From: Bidens hawaiensis
Taxonomy: Eukaryota > Streptophyta > Magnoliopsida > Asterales > Asteraceae
Direction: 5' to 3'
Assembly: GCA_021521415.1 (NCBI GenBank)
Contig: JAIQDT010003826.1
Coordinates: 25,722-89,721 of the forward strand
DNA length: 64,000 nt
In this document: in pieces, positions 1-9,200 of the stretch
Numbering within the stretch: the stretch's first letter is position 1
How the letters are laid out: each line of letters starts with the position of its first letter
The notes under the pieces: generated by a model
The model's database searches: none
Told to the model about the DNA's origin: nothing
The model's input: the letters and a program-made list of their open reading frames with translations, nothing else
Program-made: the position numbers and the translations under genes

Positions 1-132
1 ACAAAATTGTAGATCATTACCTTGAGTTTCCTACAATTGTGTACCTTTACTTTCATTCTTGCATCCCCATAGCCTGAAGCAAATAGAAAAGTGAAAATCT
101 TTGCATATTGGGTTTTTAAAATAATTAGATTC

Positions 133-1025
133 TCATTTTATGGCTAGTCTCCTACTAATACAGCTGATGCAGGGCCAGTTCCCATCTCCGCCACCGCCAG
201 ATACTAGTATCCCCTCACCTTCTGCACCTCCGTGGCCTTTTCAGTATATTCAAGTACGTATATGTATATATTCGTTTAAGAACCACAATAACATCATAAA
301 ATGTGTACCTATCGCTTGAATGGAGAAACAAAATTTAAGAACACAATGGCTTATTGATAGTGTCCTGCCCTTTCTTTGAGTTTATCCCCTCTATCCTATG
401 TGTCTTTCTTAGAGTATAAAAATGTGCACCTGTACATATATATATGTTCGTGTAGTGTATATTATTCATATATGCAATTACATAAAAGACTGTTTACATC
501 ATTTTTCTTTTAAATAAATCTTATATATATATATTTATTTTTTGATATAAACTTTTTTTTTTATCTCAAATAAAATGATCCAATTACAATAAAAAGGTAG
601 GTATTAAAATTGTATTAAAATTCCCATAGTTCTTAACATCTTATTGATTATGAAAAGTAGTCTTTTATATTAATGCACATTGATCTATATTATTCGTATT
701 AGAGTTAGCGGTGTCATATGGCATCACGCAAACAAAGCATCTACTCATACAGCTAAATAATTTGTGGAATCTTGTGTCGTATAATAATTAGCAGAACCTT
801 GATTGATATCAAATAACTTGCACATATAACAAGGAAAACCTAAACCATGAACTATATGAATGTCGTGTCATACGACTACAACTCGTATAAACCTCCATAT
901 CTACATGTGTTAAACACGAATCATATTCAATATTATGAAGAACATCAAATATAAGAGAAATTACCAGGAAATGAAGAAGAAATCAGAAACATGAAGAACA
1001 AGACCCACAATCCAAAACCCTTCAT
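133..1025 (-). CDS. Putative small secreted peptide, two exons
   Basis: Two exons on the minus strand join in frame: exon 1 at 1025-965 (20 codons plus one base, then a GT donor) and exon 2 at 236-133 (after an AG acceptor, ending in TGA at 133-135). The split codon gives glycine and the product is 54 residues. The first 20 residues look like a signal peptide (MKGFGLWVLFFMFLISSSFP). The mature part is Gly-rich with a GGGGDG run and a C-terminal CISCISRR stretch. The 728 bp intron is AT-rich. I do not recognise the family. The match of signal peptide, phase and splice sites is the whole case; it could be chance, extra exons could exist, and the plus strand of exon 2 also reads as a proline-rich segment. 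Confidence 0.35.
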
Positions 1026-1844
1026 GATCATATTAAACACTCAAAACATAAAGCCTAAAGTTGAGTATATGTGTGATGGAGACAGCAGTGGATGATGCTC
1101 CTTTAATGGCAACTGAGGGTACCTATTTGCAGAGAGAAATGAGTCGGTGATAGTAGTCGAATTTAATGGCTATGCTACTGAGTGAGTAGCATGCATCTCA
1201 ACTTGTAAAGGCAGGCTATCGTGTATTGGCTTTGGGTACTTGAATTGTCACCTCTTTTGTAACTATTTTAATTACTTTAATATTTTTATTAAAACAAAAA
1301 AGGTTCACTTATTTATATTATCACAAATAACATTTAATGCCTTTCTACCATAAACTGATAAAATTTGGTCCAACCATAGTACAGTTGGATTTTGATAAAG
1401 ACAAAAATCTGGAACAGAATACATGACTATACATGGATGTAACTATAGGGGCACTCGCCGCCGGAACCGTCATTTATCCAACCGTAGCCACCCCATTTGA
1501 ACCCGCTAGAACCCTCTACCAAACAAAACCGAGCATAAAACAAAAAGTCGCTCTATTACGAATTTAGAAGCATTTTAACTCGTTGAAGAAAGTATTATCA
1601 AGCAACTTGATGGGCATCTAAATATAATTAAAATTAGGCAAACATATAGCGGCGCCATGGATAATAGGTTGTTTCTTTTCCAACACATGAAAAGTGAAAA
1701 ATGCATACAATTACATAAAAGGACTCAAACATACGACCCGATCGTATATATTATTATTGCATCCGGGAACATCTGAAGACATAGGCCAGTAATAAAAACG
1801 AGATAATATTATATAACAAATTCCACAAACTGCATGTCACACAA
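1026..1844. other. Intergenic, no gene seen
   Basis: AT-rich spacer between the putative peptide gene and the 3' end of the zinc-finger gene. It should hold the promoter of the first and the 3' untranslated region of the second, both on the minus strand. No coding region or clear repeat was recognised. Confidence 0.5.
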
Positions 1845-4800
1845 TCATTTCTTGAGATGAGGGAAGCAAGTTAAGACATCAGCTTTAGGGTGTTTTGCTT
1901 CAGCATGTTCCCTGCATTTCACCTCTGATGTTGTGCATATGAATGTCTGCATGCATACCTTGCACTAAAACATCAAAAACAAATCATCATATTCATGCCC
2001 CAAAACTTATTTGAAATTTTACATTTTTAATACAAATTAGCATTATTCACCTAAAATGGCATAAGAAAACCCAAATAATACATGTAAAGCTAGTTTGGTG
2101 GTGACCCTCATATATTGAACAAGTTCAGTCACTCGAAACAGTTGCCTATAGCTACCATAAAATTTGTTTTCTGAAGAAGCTGATTATGTAGTGCTAGAGA
2201 ACACATTGAGTACAGAGTGAAGATAATGTGGTTAATCCATGTCTAATGGCATGTTTGTAATGTTGTTATTTGCAATCTTAAGCGATACAATCAATAATTG
2301 TCTCAAAAAAATTTTACGTGTAGATTGCAACAAGTTATTTGTGGATAAAGAAGAACTCACCTTACTCGTTATGATGTTAGGGAGTACAAAGTAAATGCGT
2401 GTCTGGTGAAATTTTATAAAATCGTTGTTATTACTTATTAGGCATATAATATTACAATTGGGGACCAGGGATCTATGTACATTCAGAGACATGTGTGTGA
2501 TCATGTTGTTTATCAATCTGAATAAGTTGCATCACCAACTTGATGTGAATGACCGGATTCAAGAAAGATAGAGATGATCCTTGATTTTTAGACGGCCAAA
2601 GTCTTATCATCATATTGCTCCACCAATGGTTCCGTTGGTCATGAATGAAAATGGTAACTAATTACATATCCGACAATACGTGATCAACTAAATTATTGGC
2701 GTCACTAAATTCATGTGAGGAAAGCTAGAAAAGATGGTCGAAAAGCCTGTGTTTAACTTACTACAAAAAGTAAAGGTTTCTTTGACCTCAACCACCCTCA
2801 AACAGGCCAAGCCAACTCGTGAGCTACTCGAGATTGGCTCGTTATAAGCTAGAATTAAGACAGGCTTAAAAGAGCTCGAGCATTAAATAAGCTTGTTTAT
2901 CGAGCCAAGACTCGCGAGCCTAAATGAGCCTATTACTTATATAATTTTTATTAATATATAAATATATATGTATAACAATATTTATTGTATATAAAAGTAG
3001 GATAAAAATAACAAAATAATAAGTTAAATACAAAATTCTAATTAAAAAATAAATTAATAAATAATAAACAAGCCGAGCTTGAGCTTGAGAAATAGCTCAC
3101 GAGCCAAGCTCAATCTTTAAAAAAAGAGCTCGAAACAAGCCAAGCTCAAGCCTAGTTAAGCTCGGCTCGGCTCGGCTCATGCACACTCCTATCAAGTATC
3201 AACCACTAGGTTGCCACCTCAATACGGTCCTTCCCTGGGAATGTTGTTTCTTCTTTTTTCCTAGATTATACTATCCCTAGATCCTTTGATACGGCCCATC
3301 ACACAAGAAGGTATGGGTCGACCCATCTAGGGCTGAATGTTAGGAAGTAGAAAAGTAAAAACTGTCAGATTAATGTTTAAGTAGTCCATTTCCTCTTCTA
3401 GTTTTGATTGTCTTGTTTATTTGGATTATCAAGTGTTCTTGTATTTGAGCTATATCAGTTTTTCCCTATCGCTTAGATTATGAGGCAATTTCACATGATG
3501 TGATCTCTTGCTTAATCTGGTCTAATGCAACGCATAATGCGATCCACCAAATTTGAACAAATGACTAAACTGGGTTGGACCTTTTCAATTTGGGTCGGTG
3601 AAATAACAGCCTATTAGTCATGACTCATGTACGTCAGTTAAAAGAATAAACAACTTAAGATGTATTATTTATGTTTTGATGTGGTTTATTATTTTTTAAG
3701 AATAAGCAACTTAAGATCTATAAACAATTTGGATCATGTTAGATTATTACTGGTTAGAGACTGTATTTTATACCGTATAAACAACTTTATAACTATGTTT
3801 TGATGTTTAATGTTATGTTTTAGTTTTTAGGTTGTTGTGTTAAAATGCTAAATCGCGTTTGGTCACATTTTAAAAGGAAACAAGTTTGAAGGGGTGTCTT
3901 TTAGTTTGGTATGCTGTTTTCTGTTAGGGTCAATTAAAGTCTGTTAAATTAATTAGTTAGGTATTTTATTTGGTTTATTTAATGTTAAGTTTATCCTGGG
4001 GTTTTAATTAATTTGAGTCATAATAGGATTGGAATGGTTGGGTCTGTTTAACAGGTTGTAATTTTCATTCTGTTTTAAGTTCAATTTCTGGTTCCGTTAA
4101 TAAAGTCGGATCAAGTTTGTTGGGTCAAGACATCTGCGCTTTCCTATTTCTTCTTTAAATCTTGTTCTTTGTTCTTACTGCTGGGTTTTGTTGTGATGCT
4201 GCTGCAATATATCGAAATAATCCAATATCTATAATAAGTTTGTTTAATTGTTTTAGCATAAGTATCTTCTTAAGCGTGTTATAAGTTTATGTTCTGTAAT
4301 TGTCTTATAAGTATGCTCTTATGTTCAAGTACTAACAACAACAGAATTGCCAATGTATCCTTCAAGTAAGTTCTAGCAGAAGACAAATAACTAAACAGAA
4401 AAAGTACATTTAAGCAAGAGACAAACACATACACGAGTAATAGTATGAGACGATTCAACCTTTAAATAAAATCATCCACCATTCAAATCGATAATCAATA
4501 TCTATTCAATCTAATGGTCACAAACTTCTCTTGAAAAACATCCTAGATAATAATAATAATAATACTTACAACTTCAATATAAGTTTTGATTTGGCAAATT
4601 TATATAATTGTATTTTCTTCACTTCAACTTTTCTTCTACGGCTCTTACAGTAATTAATTAATTAATTAATTATTACTACAACTTCAATAAAATTTTCTAT
4701 TTCATCAAAAAAGTTTCAATTTTTATAATCAGAAACCATTTGTTACAAAAACCCTAAAGGGATTAAGATAGTTAGTGGGTAAATGAATGAAAAGGAAGTA

Positions 4801-5023
4801 ACCAACCTGAATGTTCATAGCTTTCTTGTTGGCTTCAAGTTGACTACCTGGATACATACATACATACATACATATTAATCAATCAATCAATCAATCAGCA
4901 GAATTAGATTGAATGAACCAGACAGAAAGCAATTAAAATAGGGTTACCTTTGGAAGCAGCTTTAGCTTTCTCCAAATTCCGTTCACGCGCCGTCTTCGAT
5001 TTCTGCGCGTTTCCTCCACCCAT
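1845..5023 (-). CDS. Small C2H2-type zinc-finger protein (At2g23090-like, 4F5/zf-met2)
   Basis: Three exons: 5023-4948, 4847-4807 and 1964-1845, all with GT-AG introns and matching phases, giving 78 residues and TGA at 1845-1847. Exon 1 encodes MGGGNAQKSKTARERNLEKA, the basic 4F5/SERF-like N-terminus. Exon 2 encodes SQLEANKKAMNIQ. Exon 3 encodes a zinc finger with CKVC, then CREH and KH as metal ligands (C-x2-C ... H-x4-H) and the tail CFPHLKK. Length and sequence agree with Arabidopsis At2g23090, whose structure is known but whose function is not well defined; from memory it combines Pfam 4F5 and zf-met2. All exons are too short to stand out as open frames. The second intron is unusually long (2842 bp). 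The 5' LTR of El1 begins 250 bp upstream of the ATG, in divergent orientation. Confidence 0.9.
1965..4806 (-). other. Long second intron of the zinc-finger gene
   Basis: An intron of 2842 bp within a 78-codon gene. It is AT-rich and contains a CTCGAG/GAGCTCGG-rich repeat near 2795-3190. Most of the rest looks like unique AT-rich sequence. No coding potential was recognised. Confidence 0.75.
2795..3190. repeat. GAGCTCGAGCC-rich interspersed repeat
   Basis: Both flanks are rich in variants of AGCTCGAGCC and GGCTCGTGAGC in opposite orientations, around an AT-rich core near 2940-3060. The 3' side ends with GGCTCGGCTCGGCTC. This foldback-like layout fits a MITE or degenerate repeat; family and exact ends are unknown. 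Confidence 0.45.
4852..4898. repeat. Compound microsatellite (TACA)n-(ATCA)n
   Basis: Tetranucleotide runs of TACA followed by ATCA inside the first intron of the zinc-finger gene. A separate ATTA run lies at about 4650-4672. Confidence 0.85.
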
Positions 5024-5272
5024 CGCCGCAGCCGGAACCCTAATTATTTAATTCGATGATAGAGATCGAAAGAAATTGCAATTGGGGATTTATTTATGAG
5101 ACGTATGTATGTTTCTTATAAACAACAAACATTAGTGCTTTTTTATTTACATTTTTTATTTTGCAAGCTCATGACAATTTATTTATTTATTTAATTTAAC
5201 AATAACCTTAAAAAAAAGACAATCACGTTCGAATCGATACGTAACTATGATCGACTGGGTTGTCTATGCGCA
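5024..5272. other. Upstream region of the zinc-finger gene
   Basis: The 249 bp left between the zinc-finger ATG and the El1 5' LTR. It must hold the 5' UTR and whatever proximal promoter remains. Any distal promoter was displaced by the 12 kb element. Confidence 0.5.
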
Positions 5273-6198
5273 TGAAGAGGTAGGTCCCAGCAGGGCTCAG
5301 TTGGTCCCGCATGACTCACCTTGAACAGGGATGTCTGCGCAAAGACCATCTACTCCCGCAGGACCCACCATGCTCAGAGAAGCCTACGCGCAGTATGCAA
5401 GCTGCATACGCAGGGAAAAGCCTCCCAATGGTAAAGTAACCCGCCTGTTCCCGCAGTTGCGGATACAAGCCATCAGGGAAGGCTACCCGCACAGCATAGC
5501 TACACGCATAAGGCTTAACACTTACAAATAGTGTCACCTGAAAGAATGAGCAAAGGCGGGAGGGGGAAAACTCCCGCCAAAATGGGCCAGTCCGTATGAT
5601 GGAGGATCTTTTGCGTGATACCTGACGAGGTAAAGACAAAAGATCTGACCAAGAATGCGACAGCTCACTGACAGCAGCGTGGCAGACAGCACGCCACTGC
5701 ACTGTGACCAATAGCCGCCGCCTGCTCACCAACTCCTGCCAGAGCACGTGCCTAGCCTGCAGTTGGTAGAAGACGAAGAGTGCACGGCACGCCTGCTCTA
5801 TGTCAGACGCTACCTGTCCACCACTCACAGGCAGGGCACGTGCATAGGTTACAGTTGGTAACGTGTTGGGCCGGCTAAACCCCTTGGATACTCACCTTCG
5901 GCTATAAAAGACAGCAAATGGTATTATCATTGGATCATCTACTATCTCGTATAACTTACTTGATAACTGCTCTAATAGTATTCATATACTTTTATATTCA
6001 AAGAGCAATATAGACTGATTCTCACGCCGGAGGGTGGTCACAAGGAGGAGCCCCCCCCTTCTCAGTGACGAGCTTACGGTGTCTGTTTTGCAGGTTCCCT
6101 GAAGTACAACTTACTCTGCTGGACCTAACCTTCGTGGGAAACATTACTTAGCCCCCAGATTACCTATAATCTGCCCGGGGTCACATAGTGTTTCTTCA
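5273..6198 (+). repeat. El1 5' LTR
   Basis: Starts TGAAGAGG and ends TTCTTCA, 926 bp. It matches 16577-17504 almost base for base. It carries several short GC-rich repeats with CCCGCAG cores in its U3 part and a TATA box near 5903. Confidence 0.93.
5903..5909 (+). promoter_or_regulatory. TATA box of the El1 5' LTR
   Basis: TATAAAA within CTTCGGCTATAAAAGAC, about 295 bp before the LTR end and 360 bp before the gag ATG. The same motif is at 17209-17215 in the 3' LTR. It should drive the genomic RNA. Confidence 0.7.
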
Positions 6199-6199
6199 T

Positions 6200-6217
6200 T
6201 GGCGCCATCCGTGCATA
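6200..6217 (+). other. Primer-binding site of El1
   Basis: TGGCGCCATCCGTGCATA begins one base after the LTR end. The TGGCGCC start pairs with a tRNA 3' end (GGCGCCA). In El2 the same site reads TGGCGCCATCCGTGGGAA, so the El1 copy has drifted at its far end. Which tRNA primes is uncertain. Confidence 0.7.
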
Positions 6218-6261
6218 AAAGCTAGAACTACATCTTTCTCCAGTTTTTCAAAACTTCCAAG

Positions 6262-9200
6262 ATGACTAGAGAAACTCCGGTAACCACAACCCCAGCCACT
6301 GGGGTAAACACCGGCAACACAATGTTTACAAACACTACCCCAGCCACCCAAGCTGGGGGAAGTGAAGTACATTTTACGAACACTACCCCAGTCACTCATG
6401 TAGGGGCAAGTGGAGTAAATATTCCACTGGGATTCACTGATGCCCAGCTGGAAAAACGAACTCGAGCCCCTCGCCAAACACTTGATCAAGTGAAGGCATG
6501 GGCCGAGGCACGTCAAAGAGAATTTCAGGCTGAGTTGGAAGAACGCTTGCGTTCAGTCCAACAAGCTGAGGAATTCGGTAGTACTCGCCAGCACCTCAAC
6601 ATGAGTAGTGAGTGCGAGTACTCAGACGACGAGAGGGAAGACTCCGACACCGACGCGAACCCTCGCCATAGGGCGAAAGGGAAGCGTAAGGAAACGGACC
6701 CCCAGCCAAAAAGGAATTTTGGGGAAGCATTCCAACCAGTCACGGAGAAAAGCTCGCGTGACTTCTCCAAGGCCTTTAGACCTACTGCCACAAACGCAGG
6801 AAGGTCAAAATTTGCTAGGGACATTGCAGAAGCAATCGCCCCGAGGAGTGCCAAACAAATGTCCAACATTGGCACATACGATGGTCTATCCGACCCAGAT
6901 GACCATCTGAACAGGTTCATTGCGGGGGCAACCGTCAGTAACTGGACGGAGCCCACGTGGTGCTACATGTTCCAGATGACTCTGGTAGGAGCAGCCAGAG
7001 CATGGTTTGACCGTTTACCGGTCCACCACATTTATGACTGGGCAGACTTCCAGAACAAGTTCAGTCAACAGTTTAGTCAACAGAGGAAGCACACTGAGGA
7101 GCAGTGGACGATCCTCAACTGTGTGAGAGAAGAGGATGAATCCTTACTGGACTTCATCACCCGCTTCAACTCCAAGAAGCTGAGTCTGGGCAACGTCAGC
7201 GAAGACCTCGTTCGCGCCGCTTTCATTCAGGGCGCTGAGTACCCAGAACTTATCCGCACTCTGACGGGTAAAGACGGCATGCCATCCACATGGGATGCCA
7301 TAATGACGGCAGCCAAGCGCTTTGCCGAAACGGAGAAACAGCTGGGAAGAGATCTCCCCCAGAATACAAACCTCTACACACAGAGGACAAGGGAGAACAA
7401 TGTGAGAGCCGCCCGGCTAAACAAAAAGAGGCGGCAAGGTATTTGGCAGTCAAGGATTAACTTTGACACCCCCTCAAGCTCTCGCCCTCTGGTTGGCGGA
7501 AGGGACAACACGCACCCTTCCAACCGGAAGAACCGTTGGACGCCACTCACCAAGAGCGTCACGGAGATATTTGCCACGGAAAAACTGCCATGGCCAAAAG
7601 CCCCAGCGATCCGACAGAAACCCAATGCGGATCAAAGCAAGTCTTGTGACTTCCATGGGACAAAGGGCCACAGCACTGAGGAGTGCACATCCTTAAGGGA
7701 CATCGTCGAGACATTCGTCAAGGATGGGAGGTTGCAACACCTCGTGGCATCTATCAAGAAAGGGGGAAGAAACGACAACAGGTACAGGGGTAACGGACGA
7801 AAGCCCGTCGACATCAGCATCAACATGGTCCATGGTAAGGTCAGAGGAAGAAAGAGACCGATGACCGAACCATGCGCATGGAAGGAAGCAGAAGTGCGCT
7901 TCCCGCGAGTGCCGGGAGGCCCAAACAAAGAAGGCCCCATTGTCATTAAAAGCCAGCTGGGGCACTACATCACCTCCCGCACACTCGTTGACAATGGCGC
8001 ATCGTCGACAGTGATGTACAGGCAGTTCTTCGACAAGCTCGACGATGAAGACAAGGAACGCCTGGAGACGGTCTACGCTTCAATGGAGGGGTTTGACGGC
8101 AGCATGAACACTCCCTTGGGCATCCTATCTTTCCCCGTCACTCTCACCGATGGGAATTATTCACGCACGGAGGATGTGGATTTTGTTGTAATGAAAAAAC
8201 CACATCATACGTATGACATCCTATTCGGGAGAGACGGGATGGCAAGATTCAACGCCGTGGTATCCTCAGTCCACGGCATGATGGGATGGCCAACAACTGA
8301 CGGCGTAGCGATGATCACGGGCATTCCCCAGGTATGCATCGCATCTGTCTCTTCTAAACCCAAACCGAAGATGGCCAAACAAACCATCACTGAACCTGAA
8401 CAGTGGGCATTCAATGGGAAATATCCCGATCAGGCCGTTACCATTGGCCCGACAATTGTTGATCCAACACGCACCTTACTCAAGCGCTTACTGCAGCGAA
8501 ACGCAGACATCTTCGCGTGGACACCAGCCGACATGACTGGTGTACCCCGGAGTAAGGCAGAGCATAAGCTCAAATGCGACCCGGCCGTTACGCCGATCGT
8601 ACAAAAGCGCAGAGTAATGGGGCCCGAGCAAACCAACGCGTGCAGAACCCAAGTCAAGGAACTCCTTGATGCGGGCATCGTGCGCGTTAGCAAATATCAA
8701 ACGTGGGTTGCAAATCCCGTAATGGTACCGAAGAATAACAAACAATGGCGCATGTGCATAGATTTCAAAGATTTGAACAAAGCATGCCCCAAAGATTGTT
8801 ATCCGTTACCAGAAATTGATCTCAAGGTGGATTCGGTGGCACCATTTCGCCTTAAATGCTTCTTGGATGCGTATAAGGGGTACCATCAAATCCACATGGC
8901 TGTAGATGACCAGGACAAAACCGCCTTTCGGACGCCCGATGGCACATTTTGTTATAAAATGATGCCATTCGGACTTAAGAACGCCGGGTCCACGTACCAA
9001 CGACTAATGGACAAAGAGTTTCACGCCCAAATTGGGAGAAACTTGGAAGTCTATATGGATGATTTGGTCATCAAAAGCCCCGAGCCAGAGGCGATGTTGA
9101 AAGACATTGAGGAAACTTTCAACACGCTTAGAAAGATAAACATGAAGCTCAACCCGAGCAAGTGTTCATTTGGGGTGGAAGAAGGGAAGTTCTTGGGAGT

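Noticed and set aside
5316..5828. 170-residue minus-strand frame in the El1 5' LTR (and its copy at 16620-17236)
   Set aside because: It lies wholly in LTR sequence, is broken differently by the 2 bp indel in the 3' LTR, and has no recognisable domain.
6525..6956. Minus-strand frames opposite gag and pol
   Set aside because: Shadows of the strongly coding plus-strand frame; no promoter, splice or domain support.
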